64,000 nt of DNA from Denitromonas ohlonensis (GTDB lineage: Bacteria > Pseudomonadota > Gammaproteobacteria > Burkholderiales > Rhodocyclaceae): contig NZ_VMNI01000005.1 of assembly GCF_007625205.1 (NCBI RefSeq), forward strand, positions 117,120 through 181,119, read 5' to 3'. A program made the translations under genes and the position numbers. Of the stretch, positions 11,670 to 19,558 are shown piece after piece. Position 1 is the first letter of the stretch, and each line of letters opens with the position of its first letter. Under the pieces are notes generated by a model. The model did no database searches. It had not been told where the DNA came from and was given only the letters and a program-made list of their open reading frames with translations.

Positions 11670-12572
11670 ATGTCGTCCATTAACGCGAAACCCTACGAAT
11701 CCTCCCCGGCCGCCCGAACTGCCTTTCTCGGCCTTGGCGTCATGGGCTTGCCCATGGCCGGGCATCTGGCTCAGGCCGGCCATGCGGTGACGGTCTATAA
11801 CCGCAGCCCGGCCAAGGCGGCGACCTGGGTGGCCGAGTTTGGCGGCGCCTCGGCGCCCACGCCGGCGCAAGCCGCCACGGGGGCAGACATCGTGTTCTGC
11901 TGTGTCGGTAACGACGACGACTTGCGCGGCGTCACCCTCGGCCCCGATGGCGCCTTTGCCGGCATGAAAGCGGGTGCCATCTTTGTCGACCACACCACGG
12001 CCTCGGCCGATGTGGCGCGGGAGTTGTCGGCCGCCGCCGAAGCGCTGGGCCTGCAGTTCATCGATGCGCCGGTGTCCGGCGGCCAGGCTGGCGCGCAAAA
12101 CGGCATGCTCACCGTCATGTGCGGTGGCGACGCGGCCGCCTTTGACACCGTCAAACCGGTGGCCATGGCCTTTGCCCGCGCCTTCACCCGGCTGGGCGAC
12201 AGTGGCGCCGGGCAGCTGGCCAAGATGGTCAACCAGATCGCCATCGCCGGGCTGGTGCAAGGCCTGGCCGAAGCCATCGCCTTTGGCCAGAAAGCCGGGC
12301 TGGACATGAAGCAGGTGCTGGACGTGATCGGCAAGGGCGCCGCCCAGAGTTGGCAGATGGACAACCGCGGCGCCACCATGGTGGACGACAAGTTCGACTT
12401 TGGCTTTGCGGTGGACTGGATGCGCAAGGACCTCGGTCTGGTGCTCGACGAAGCCCGCCGCAACGGCGCTCGTGTGCCGGTCACCGCGCTGGTCGACCAG
12501 TTTTATGCCGACGTGCAGTCCATGGGCGGCAAGCGCTGGGATACATCCAGCCTGATCCGGCGACTCAAGTAA
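11670..12572 (+). CDS. 3-hydroxyisobutyrate dehydrogenase-family NAD(P)-dependent oxidoreductase
   Basis: 300 residues from the ATG at 11670; the open frame continues upstream but lacks family sequence. The Rossmann motif GLGVMGLPMAGHL opens the NAD(P) domain; DAPVSGGQAGA is the substrate-binding signature and the Lys in GAGQLAKMVNQ is the catalytic lysine of the beta-hydroxyacid dehydrogenases. The family includes 3-hydroxyisobutyrate dehydrogenase, tartronate semialdehyde reductase (GarR) and GLYR1-like succinic-semialdehyde reductases; the sequence alone does not decide between these. Ends before a strong terminator. Confidence 0.92.
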   Translation: MSSINAKPYESSPAARTAFLGLGVMGLPMAGHLAQAGHAVTVYNRSPAKAATWVAEFGGASAPTPAQAATGADIVFCCVGNDDDLRGVTLGPDGAFAGMKAGAIFVDHTTASADVARELSAAAEALGLQFIDAPVSGGQAGAQNGMLTVMCGGDAAAFDTVKPVAMAFARAFTRLGDSGAGQLAKMVNQIAIAGLVQGLAEAIAFGQKAGLDMKQVLDVIGKGAAQSWQMDNRGATMVDDKFDFGFAVDWMRKDLGLVLDEARRNGARVPVTALVDQFYADVQSMGGKRWDTSSLIRRLK

Positions 12573-12613
12573 GCCAGACATCCCGCATCGGACGCGTGGG
12601 GCAATCAATGAGA

Positions 12614-12645
12614 AAGGGACCGACAGGCTCGCCTGTCGGTCCCTT
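12614..12645 (+). terminator. Rho-independent terminator
   Basis: A 14-bp perfect stem AAGGGACCGACAGG/CCTGTCGGTCCCTT with a CTCG loop, followed by GTTGTTG, 41 bases after the dehydrogenase stop codon. Confidence 0.85.
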
Positions 12646-12684
12646 GTTGTTGCTGGCGCTCTGAGGTGCGATGCGCGTCACCGC

Positions 12685-12730
12685 GTAGGGCGGGTTTCAA
12701 CCCGCCATGGTCGGCTGAAGCCGACCCTAC
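12685..12730. repeat. REP-like 46-bp element, copy 1
   Basis: Two consecutive hairpins: GGCGGGTT-TC-AACCCGCC and GGTCGGCT-GA-AGCCGACC. The same 46 bases occur at 26230-26275 with 3 substitutions, and parts of it at 17832-17902. It lies between convergent genes, as is usual for extragenic palindromes. Confidence 0.85.
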
Positions 12731-12769
12731 ACGGCGCGCCGGCACTCAAGAATGCTGCACACGGCCGTC

Positions 12770-14656
12770 TCAGCGACCGGCCACCGTCCCGTCGCGGCGC
12801 TTGTCGGCGCCACCGATCAGTGTGTGACCGTCGCGCTTGTTGTGATGCCAGCGGTGCTTGTGGTGCTTGTGATGACCATGCCGGCCGCGGTAGTGGTGGT
12901 GATCGTCGTCATGCATCACATGGATGATCGACAGCCCGCTCTCCATCACATTGCTCACCGTGACCGGGTGATTGCGTGCCTGCAGTTGCGCCGCCAGCGC
13001 GTCGGCGTCGTAGGGCTCGGTGATGCCGGCAATGGTGCGCTCGATCTCCGTTGAACCGTTGCGGTTCTGGTAATGCGGCGTGTTGATCGATTCCTGCGGA
13101 TCGAGCCCGAAGTCGATGTGGTTCACGATCGACTGCGCCGTGTAGCCGATGATGCGCGAACCGCCCGGCGAGCCGGTCACCAACTCGACCCGGCCCTGAT
13201 CATCAAACACGATACTCGGCGACATCGAGCTGCGCGGCCGCTTGTTGGGCTGCACCCGGTTGGCCACCGGCAGGCCGTTGCTCACCGCGCTGAACGAGAA
13301 ATCGGTCAGCTCGTTGTTGAGCAGGAAGCCGCGCACCATCACCCCGTTGCCGAATGAGCTCTCGACGGTGGTGGTCATCGACAGCGCATTGCCGTAGCGG
13401 TCCACAATCGAGATATGGCTGGTGCCGCTGAGCTTGGCGCGGTTGTCCGGTGCGCTCGGGTCAAAAGGCCCCGGCGGGGTGCCCGGCTGGGCGGTGCCGG
13501 TGTCCTGCTCGCCGATCAGCGCGGCGCGCGTGGACAGGTAGGTCTTGTCGAGCATGCCTTCGACCGGCACGGTGACGAAGTCCGTATCGCCCACGTACAG
13601 CCCGCGGTCGGCAAAGGCCAGCCGACCGGCCTCGGCAAACAGGTGCACATTGCGCTCGTTCAGCGGATCGTCATTGAGGTCAAAGTTTTCGAGAATGCCC
13701 AGGATCTGCCCCACCGCCAGCGCGCCGGAGGAGGGCGGCCCCATGCCGCACACATTGTGCCCGCGGTAGTCAAAGCACACCGGCGCGCGCTCGATCACCT
13801 CGTAGTTGGCCAGATCGGCCACCGTCATGTCGCCCGGAATGGCTGGGTCGGTTTGCACCGCCGCGGCGATGTCCGCCGCGATGTCGCCGCTGTAGAACGC
13901 ATCGGCGCCATGCCGGGCCATGGCCTTGAGTGTGCGGGCGTAGTCCTTGTTCTTGACCTTGGTGCCGGCCGGCTTGGCCGTGCAATCCGGGTTGGCAAAA
14001 TAGGCAAAAGCCACCGGGTCACGGAAGAACAAGCGGTTGGTACACGACGGGTTCGCCGCTAGCAGCCCGGCCACCTGGCTTGAGGTGCGCCCGGTCAGCT
14101 CGAAACCCTTCTGGGCCAGCGTGATCGCCGGTTGAAGCAGCTGGTGCCAGTGCAGCCGGCCATAGCGCTCATGCACCACTTCCATGATGCGCGGCGTACC
14201 CGGCACCCCCACCGACAGCCCGCTCTGCCACGCCGTGGTGAAACCCAGGCCGGCAAACCGGTCTTCCGTCGCCGCCGCTGGCGCCTTCTCGCGGCCATCG
14301 AATGTCGTCGTCGTGCGTGTGGCCGCATCGTAATACACCACAAACGCACCCCCGCCAATTCCGCTCGCCTGCGGCTCCACCAGCCCCAGCACCGCCTGCG
14401 CCGCCACCATCGCGTCCGCCGCCGTGCCGCCGTTCTTCAACACCTTGGCCCCCGCCGCACTTGCCAGCGGGTTGGCCGTCACAATCATCTCGCGGTCAGT
14501 CTGTACCGCCTGCGCCAGCGCCTGCGCGCCGGCTGGCACCGCCGACACAAGCAAGCCCGCCGCGGCAATCACGCCAAGCAGGCGGGCCTTCAAGGGTGGC
14601 CGCTCCAACAACGCTGTGGGGTTCAAGGGTGATCCGTGCATTGCGCATCTCCTCAA
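12770..14656 (-). CDS. ggt: Gamma-glutamyltransferase with histidine-rich C-terminal insertion
   Basis: 628 residues (start 14656, or an ATG five codons on). A hydrophobic export signal spans about 24-46 (LLGVIAAAGLLVSAVPAGAQA). The enzyme is made as a precursor that cuts itself before the nucleophilic Thr; here that Thr is about residue 412 in LSGTSHISIVDRYGNALSMT. Other family marks are EPQASGIGGGAF and GSPGGSRIIG. It hydrolyses glutathione and other gamma-glutamyl compounds in the periplasm or transfers the glutamyl group. Unusual feature: between the normal penultimate strand (LSIIHVM) and the normal ending (GGADKRRDG) lies a stretch at about 579-611 with 14 His in 33 residues, plus Asp and Lys, absent from ordinary GGT. 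Confidence 0.93.
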   Translation of the reverse strand: MRRCAMHGSPLNPTALLERPPLKARLLGVIAAAGLLVSAVPAGAQALAQAVQTDREMIVTANPLASAAGAKVLKNGGTAADAMVAAQAVLGLVEPQASGIGGGAFVVYYDAATRTTTTFDGREKAPAAATEDRFAGLGFTTAWQSGLSVGVPGTPRIMEVVHERYGRLHWHQLLQPAITLAQKGFELTGRTSSQVAGLLAANPSCTNRLFFRDPVAFAYFANPDCTAKPAGTKVKNKDYARTLKAMARHGADAFYSGDIAADIAAAVQTDPAIPGDMTVADLANYEVIERAPVCFDYRGHNVCGMGPPSSGALAVGQILGILENFDLNDDPLNERNVHLFAEAGRLAFADRGLYVGDTDFVTVPVEGMLDKTYLSTRAALIGEQDTGTAQPGTPPGPFDPSAPDNRAKLSGTSHISIVDRYGNALSMTTTVESSFGNGVMVRGFLLNNELTDFSFSAVSNGLPVANRVQPNKRPRSSMSPSIVFDDQGRVELVTGSPGGSRIIGYTAQSIVNHIDFGLDPQESINTPHYQNRNGSTEIERTIAGITEPYDADALAAQLQARNHPVTVSNVMESGLSIIHVMHDDDHHHYRGRHGHHKHHKHRWHHNKRDGHTLIGGADKRRDGTVAGR

Positions 14657-14911
14657 TATGAAAAACAGGAATGAGAATGACGTTCATCTCACATGAGGAA
14701 ACGTAGTCGAGTGATCCGCCAGTGTCCACGAAGAATGTTGTCGCCCTGACGGCAGCAGGGTTTTTTGCAGCGCGGCATCTGGCGGCCAAAGCGAAAGCGC
14801 ATCTGCCTCACCTGGGGGCGGATGCGCCACGCCTGTTCTCACTGCGCGGTGTGCAATCCGGCATAGAGTGGTTTTACCCCATGCTATGCATGGCGCTTCG
14901 GTCGCTTTCAA

Positions 14912-15142
14912 TCAAGCCAGCAATTTCTGGATCTCGTCGGCATTGGCAACCTTGCCTTCAATGACGATTTCATCGTCAATCGCCAGCGCCGGCGTGCGCA
15001 TGATGCCAGCGTCAATGATGGCGTTGGTGTCAGTCACTTTCTCAATGTCATAGTCAATCCCTTTGGCCTTTGCCGCGTCTTCTGCATTTGCCGTCAGTTG
15101 TTTGCATTTGGCACAGCCGCTGCCGTAGATCGTGAATTTCAT
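14912..15142 (-). CDS. Thioredoxin-like small redox protein (CxxC)
   Basis: 76 residues, one minimal thioredoxin fold with the redox pair CAKC at 10-13 and the cis-Pro region MRTPALAIDDE. It matches the small 'redox-active disulfide protein' family found next to ArsP/YraQ-type permeases, as here (39-base gap, same strand, downstream of the permease). It likely works with that permease, either reducing its cysteines or handling its substrate; this is inference from the conserved pairing. Upstream sequence has an AGGAGAG-like ribosome site. Confidence 0.88.
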   Translation of the reverse strand: MKFTIYGSGCAKCKQLTANAEDAAKAKGIDYDIEKVTDTNAIIDAGIMRTPALAIDDEIVIEGKVANADEIQKLLA

Positions 15143-15181
15143 GGTCTCTCCTCACTCGTTACGTAAATTCAGTTGATTGAA

Positions 15182-16501
15182 CTACCACCAGTTGCCATAG
15201 GCAAAGCCGGTAATGGTGGCCATCACCACAACCAACGCACAATAGACCACCGTTTTTTGCGTGCCCAGGATGGTGCGGATCACCAGCATGTTGGGCAAAG
15301 ACAGCGCAGGCCCTGCCAGCAGCAGTGCCAGCGCCGGCCCTTTGCCCATGCCGGCGCCCATCAGCGCATCAACGATGGGCACCTCGGTCAGGGTAGAGAA
15401 GTACATCAGCGCGCCCAAGACTGAGGCGATGATGGTCGAGCTCAATGTGTTGTCGCCCACCGCTACCGCGACCCATTCCGAGGGAATGATCCCCTCATGA
15501 CCGGGCCGACCCAGCGCAAAGCCGGCAACGAACACGCCACCCAGAAGCAGCGGCAGAATCTGCTTGGCGAAATCCCAGCTTTGCGCAGACCACTCGCGAT
15601 CCTGCTCGCGCAAAGCCGAGATGATCATCAGGCCGGCAATGCCGAGCGCAAAGGGCAGCTCAGGTGCGCCGGGCACGATCACGGCGGCAGCCACCACCAC
15701 GGCAGCCAGCATCAGCAGCTGACTTGCCGGCCAGTGCCAGCGCCACACCAGCAGGCCCGCCAGCATGGCGGAGAGCAGCGCCGTGATCTGCCACTTCCAC
15801 GCATAGATCTGCATCCAGGTGTCGCTGTCGGCGGCCGCCCAGTTGGCAAACACCAGCACCCCGACCATCAGCGCAAAAAAAGCCACAATCGCACTCGTCG
15901 GCTTGTCGGCGTCATCGCCCCCAAAGCCGCGCGTGTTCTTGACCGTTCGCTGCGCCTCCTCCTTGCGATAGAGCAGGTGCATGATCGTGCCGATGACCAG
16001 TGCAAACAGGATGGCGCCGACCGCGCGGGCAATGCCGATCTCCGCACCCAGCACTTTCGCGGTGACGACGACGGCCATGATGTTGATGGCCGGCCCCGAA
16101 TACAGAAAGGCGATGGCTGCCCCCAGGCCCGCGCCGCGCTTGTAGATGCCACCGAACAAGGGCAGCACGGTGCACGAACACACGGCCAGCAGCGTGCCGG
16201 ATACCGATGCCACGCTAAACGCCACCGGCTTGGACGCCTCGGGCCCCAGGTAGCGCATCACCGCCCCCTGGCTGATGTACGCCGACATCGCGCCGGCAAT
16301 CAGGAAGGCCGGCAGCAAACACAGAATGACGTGCTCCCTGGCGTACCAATTGGTCAGGCGCACCGCCTCCAGGACGGCGTTATCGAAGCGTGCCGTTCCG
16401 GCGGGAACAAAATAGATCAGCACAAAGGCCGCCAGCATGAAGAACAGCAAGTTGCCTTCACGAGTGTTGCTGGCGTACAGCTCGCGCAATCGCGTGGTCA
16501 T
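15182..16501 (-). CDS. ArsP/YraQ-family (DUF318) inner-membrane permease
   Basis: 439 residues from the ATG whose codon ends at 16501 (AAGGAG upstream); the open frame continues another 52 codons but without membrane or family sequence. About ten hydrophobic helices are seen in two blocks separated by a charged loop near residues 190-210. The first block contains AVCSCTVLPLFGGIYKRGAG and FLYSGPAINIMAV, the conserved cysteine and glycine/proline signatures of the family. Characterised members (ArsP) export trivalent organoarsenicals; many others are uncharacterised. Operon with the CxxC protein. No ArsR-type regulator is found in the 286 bases upstream, so the arsenic role is uncertain. Confidence 0.85.
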   Translation of the reverse strand: MTTRLRELYASNTREGNLLFFMLAAFVLIYFVPAGTARFDNAVLEAVRLTNWYAREHVILCLLPAFLIAGAMSAYISQGAVMRYLGPEASKPVAFSVASVSGTLLAVCSCTVLPLFGGIYKRGAGLGAAIAFLYSGPAINIMAVVVTAKVLGAEIGIARAVGAILFALVIGTIMHLLYRKEEAQRTVKNTRGFGGDDADKPTSAIVAFFALMVGVLVFANWAAADSDTWMQIYAWKWQITALLSAMLAGLLVWRWHWPASQLLMLAAVVVAAAVIVPGAPELPFALGIAGLMIISALREQDREWSAQSWDFAKQILPLLLGGVFVAGFALGRPGHEGIIPSEWVAVAVGDNTLSSTIIASVLGALMYFSTLTEVPIVDALMGAGMGKGPALALLLAGPALSLPNMLVIRTILGTQKTVVYCALVVVMATITGFAYGNWW

Positions 16502-16787
16502 CTGAACACTCCTTGGCAGGGCTATCGGTTGAAGCAATTCATTCTTGGAGACGAACGCGCTCGCAAAAGGATGCAGAAAAACAATCTGGCATCGAGCGTC
16601 GTCGCCGCAGGTCTGCTCGTGCTTCTCGAAAATAGACCGAAAACAGGGGGTGACCAAGGTTTATGTCTGGGTGTTTCTGCCCAGATGATCTGCGTCGGCG
16701 GCACACTCTTTCTTTGGGCGGCTGCGTCAGCCAGGCACGACCCGGTGTCCCGGGCGGGTAGGGCGCAGGACTCGACCCATCTTGGCG

Positions 16788-17396
16788 TTAGCGCGTGTTC
16801 CGTACGAGCGCATACCGCGCCAACACCCTAGGCACATACGCCCGCGTCTCCCGGTACGGCGGAATCTGCCTGTCGTACTTCATGACGGCATTCTCCCCGG
16901 CGTTGTAGGCAGCAAGCGCCAGTTCGAGGTCGTCGTCAAACAGGCGGAGCAGGTCGCTGAGGTAGCGGGCGCCGCCGAGGAGGTTGGTGGCGGGGTCGAG
17001 GGGGTTGGTGACGCCGTAGCGCTTGGCGGTGGCGGGCATGAGTTGCATGAGGCCGAGCGCGCCTTTGGGGGATTGGGCGCGGGGATTGAAGGCGCTTTCG
17101 ACCTGGGCGACGGCGTGCAGCAGGGCGGGGTCGAGGCCGGTTTGGCGGGCGGCGTGTTCGATGTGGGGGCGCAGCGCGGCGGGGGCGAGGCGGGGCTGGG
17201 GTTTACCCGTGGAGGCGGCGCGTGGGGGGCTGCCGGCGATGCGGCGGTAGCGGGTGTCGGTGACGGGGCTGTCGGAAAAGTGCATGACGCCGTGCTCGTC
17301 GACAAAGCTGTAGAGCGTGTCGGCGTGTGTGGCCAGCGGTGCGCAAAGCGCCGCGCAGAGCAGGCTGGCGGCGAGGTGCTTAGCTAATCCAGTCAC
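16788..17396 (-). CDS. Small soluble lytic transglycosylase (SLT domain)
   Basis: 202 residues if started at the GTG whose codon ends at 17396, which opens a clean signal peptide (VTGLAKHLAASLLCAALCAP); an ATG 16 codons further up (17444) is in frame but would put a hydrophilic tail before the signal. After the signal comes a DUF4124-like motif (LYSFVDEHGVMHFSD), then the SLT domain with catalytic Glu in VESAFNPRAQSPKGALGLMQ and the AAYNAGENAV segment. It cleaves peptidoglycan in the periplasm. Such enzymes often open the wall for envelope-spanning machines, and a T2SS-like operon starts 570 bases away on the other strand. The start overlaps the end of the small acidic ORF by 17 bases, which suggests translational coupling. 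Confidence 0.88.
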   Translation of the reverse strand: MTGLAKHLAASLLCAALCAPLATHADTLYSFVDEHGVMHFSDSPVTDTRYRRIAGSPPRAASTGKPQPRLAPAALRPHIEHAARQTGLDPALLHAVAQVESAFNPRAQSPKGALGLMQLMPATAKRYGVTNPLDPATNLLGGARYLSDLLRLFDDDLELALAAYNAGENAVMKYDRQIPPYRETRAYVPRVLARYALVRNTR

Positions 17397-17553
17397 ATGA
17401 GATGGGGCCGTCGTCGTCGAGCGGGTCGAGGTCGGCGTCGTCATAGGGCATGTCCCAATCGGTATCGGGATTGATGGTAGTGGATACTTCGTCGGAGACC
17501 CAAGCGCGGCGGGTGCCGCTGAGGGCGAAGTCGAGGTCGAGATCGTCGATCAT
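17380..17553 (-). CDS. Small acidic ORF of 57 codons, unknown function
   Basis: ATG codon ends at 17553, TAA at 17380-17382. The product would be 57 residues with 16 Asp, 1 Glu and only 2 Arg, hence a very low pI; it starts MIDDLDLDFALSG and ends DDGPISCDWIS. There is no signal peptide or membrane segment. It overlaps the transglycosylase start by 17 bases in another frame. I see no good ribosome site. It may be a short cytoplasmic protein coupled to the downstream gene or a chance ORF; the regular use of GAC/CTC codons favours a real gene. Confidence 0.45.
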   Translation of the reverse strand: MIDDLDLDFALSGTRRAWVSDEVSTTINPDTDWDMPYDDADLDPLDDDGPISCDWIS

Positions 17554-17966
17554 GGGGTGTGCTCGCTGGTGGATGTGGCCGAAGCAGTTAGTCTGCCGCG
17601 GCGTGATGACGGGAGCGTTTCACCTGGGCGGGGGTTTGATGTACCGTTTGGCAGGTCAACGCGGTGTCACATTGCCCGCCTACTCTGATCGCCTTTATGG
17701 GGCAGCCTGCCTGCCCGGGAGTGTTCGAGTTCATGCGTTTCTTGCCCATCGGGTTTGTGTTTTCTTCCATGCGTGGTTTTGTCGCGGCGGTGCGTGCTCG
17801 GGGGCCGGGTGTGCCTTCGGATGCGCGTTTTGGCGGGTTGAAGCCCGCCCCACGGGGGGGCTGCTGCGTGCCGGATGACGTCGGGCGGGTTTCAACCCGC
17901 CTCGCGGTGGATGGCGCGTCGGCCTTGCGTGCTGCGCCACCGGCGTCGGCGCCGACGGAGTCGTTT
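17554..17966. other. 413-base intergenic region before the secretion operon
   Basis: No gene is supported. The frame of the following pseudopilin stays open back to 17664, but that part has no pilin leader and contains REP-like palindromes. The region should hold divergent promoters for the secretion operon and the minus-strand genes, but I find no clear -10/-35 pair. Confidence 0.6.
17832..17902. repeat. REP-like palindromes, partial copies
   Basis: Two short hairpins, GGCGGGTT-GA-AGCCCGCC (17832-17849) and GGCGGGTT-TC-AACCCGCC (17885-17902), are the first-hairpin part of the element at 12685-12730 and 26230-26275. Confidence 0.7.
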
Positions 17967-18383
17967 GTGCGTGCGCGGGTGCGTCAGGCCGGCTTCACGC
18001 TGCTCGAACTGCTGGTGGTGATGGTGATCATCGGGCTGCTGGCGGGCTATGTGGGGCCGCGTTTCTTTTCGCAGATTGGCAAGTCGGAGGTGCAGACGGC
18101 GCGGGCGCAGATCAATGCGCTGGAGAAGGCGCTGGATCAGTTCCGCCTGGATGTCGGCCGTTATCCGATGACCGAAGAAGGCTTGGCCGCGCTGAACACG
18201 GCGCCGACGGGCGAGCGCAAATGGCAGGGGCCTTACCTGCGCAAGGCGGTGCCGGACGATCCGTGGGAGAAGCCCTACCAGTATCGGTCGCCGGGCGAGC
18301 ACAGCGAGTTCGACCTGTTTTCTTTCGGTAAGGACGGCCAGCCCGGTGGTGAGGGCGAGGCCGCCGATATCGTGAACTGGTAA
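17967..18383 (+). CDS. gspG: Type II secretion major pseudopilin GspG
   Basis: 138 residues from the GTG at 17967, chosen because GGAG lies 6 bases upstream and it yields a standard prepilin leader, MRARVRQAG, cut before FTLLELLVVMVIIGLLAGYV. Glu is at mature position 5. The C-terminal half carries the GspG signature: YPMTEEGLAAL, then WQGPYLRKAVPDDPWEKPYQ, and FGKDGQPGGEGEAADI, whose acidic residues bind calcium in GspG. It would polymerise into the periplasmic pseudopilus. First gene of the operon; its TAA overlaps the gspF ATG (TAATG). No prepilin peptidase is encoded here, so PilD must be supplied from elsewhere. Confidence 0.94.
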   Translation: MRARVRQAGFTLLELLVVMVIIGLLAGYVGPRFFSQIGKSEVQTARAQINALEKALDQFRLDVGRYPMTEEGLAALNTAPTGERKWQGPYLRKAVPDDPWEKPYQYRSPGEHSEFDLFSFGKDGQPGGEGEAADIVNW

Positions 18384-19558
18384 TGCGCTACCGGGTGAAG
18401 GCCATTGGGCAGGGCGCGGACGTGGTCGAGACGGCCTTTGAGGCGTCGACCGAGGCCGAGGCACGCCAGTTGGCCGGCGCGCGTGGGCTGACGGTGCTGG
18501 CGATGCGCGCCGAGCGTCAGGGTGGGCGGCGCGCGCGTTTTCCGTTGCTGCTGTTCAATCAGGAGATGCTGGCGCTGCTGGGCGCGGGCATTCCGCTGGC
18601 GGAGTCGGTGGACGCGCTGGCCGAGAAGGAATCGCGCCCCGCAGTGCGCGGCGTGCTCGACGATATCCGCAAGGCGTTGCGCGAGGGGCGGCCGCTGTCG
18701 GCGGCACTTGAGGCTGCGCCGCATGCCTTCCCCGATCTGTATGTGGCGATGATCCGCGCGGCCGAGCGCACCAGCGATCTGGTGCCGGCGGTGGCGCGTT
18801 TCATTGCGTATCGCCAGCAGGTGGAGGCGCTGCGCAGCAAGCTGGTGAGCGCGGCCATCTACCCGGTGTTGCTGCTCAGTGTGGGCGGTCTGGTGGTGTT
18901 GTTTTTGCTCGGCTACGTGGTGCCGCGTTTCTCGCATATTTATGAAGATGTGGGCGGCGATCTGCCCTTCATGTCGCGCCTGCTGATGGAGTGGGGGCGA
19001 TTCGTCGAGGCCAATGCGCTGATCGTGGCGGGCGGTGTGTTGGTGGTGATTGTCGGCGTCGTGGCGTTGGTGCGTCAGCCGGCCACGGCGGCGGCAGCGG
19101 GGCGCTTGATGTGGCAGATGCCAATGATCGGCGAACGACTGCGGGTGTTTCAGCTGGCGCGTTTTTACCGCACGCTGGGCATGCTGCTGTCGGGCGGGAT
19201 TCCGGTGGTCACCGCGCTGGGCATGGTCGCCGGCCTGCTGACGCCGACGCTGCGCACGTCGCTGGAGCTGGCCATTGCCCGGGTGCGCGAGGGCGCCGGT
19301 TTTGCCAACACGCTGGCGGCGCAGGGCCTGGCCACGCCGGTGGCGCTGCGCATGCTGCGGGTGGGCGAGCGCGCTGGCAATCTGGGCGAGATGCTGACCC
19401 GCGCGGCGGAGTTTCACGAAGAAGACACGGCGCGTCAGGTCGAGTGGCTGACCCGCCTGATCGGCCCGTTGCTGATGCTGTTCATTGGCGTGGCGATTGG
19501 CGGCATCGTGGTGTTGATGTATCTGCCGATCTTTCAACTGGCGGAGAGCGTGGGATGA
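18383..19558 (+). CDS. gspF: Type II secretion inner-membrane platform protein GspF
   Basis: 391 residues. Two T2SSF domains (about 60-185 and 265-385) with three transmembrane helices: around 160-185 (AAIYPVLLLSVGGLVVLFLL), around 210-230 (ANALIVAGGVLVVIVGVVAL) and at the C terminus (LLMLFIGVAIGGIVVLMYLP). The N-terminal 45 residues are the usual small beta region. GspF/PilC couples the GspE ATPase to pseudopilus assembly. The stop overlaps the gspE start (ATGA). Confidence 0.93.
   Translation: MRYRVKAIGQGADVVETAFEASTEAEARQLAGARGLTVLAMRAERQGGRRARFPLLLFNQEMLALLGAGIPLAESVDALAEKESRPAVRGVLDDIRKALREGRPLSAALEAAPHAFPDLYVAMIRAAERTSDLVPAVARFIAYRQQVEALRSKLVSAAIYPVLLLSVGGLVVLFLLGYVVPRFSHIYEDVGGDLPFMSRLLMEWGRFVEANALIVAGGVLVVIVGVVALVRQPATAAAAGRLMWQMPMIGERLRVFQLARFYRTLGMLLSGGIPVVTALGMVAGLLTPTLRTSLELAIARVREGAGFANTLAAQGLATPVALRMLRVGERAGNLGEMLTRAAEFHEEDTARQVEWLTRLIGPLLMLFIGVAIGGIVVLMYLPIFQLAESVG

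Noticed and set aside
14744..14766. Terminator-like hairpin CCCTG/CAGGG with six T
   Set aside because: It faces the plus strand, where no gene precedes it, and the stem is only 5 bp.
17589..17604. A possible fourth EpsA-type site (TAGTCTG half) before the secretion operon
   Set aside because: Only one half-site matches; the second half (GCGGCGT) does not follow CGGACTA.
17664..17966. N-terminal extension of GspG by about 100 residues
   Set aside because: Contains REP-like palindromes, has no pilin feature, and a GTG with a good ribosome site gives a normal leader at 17967.
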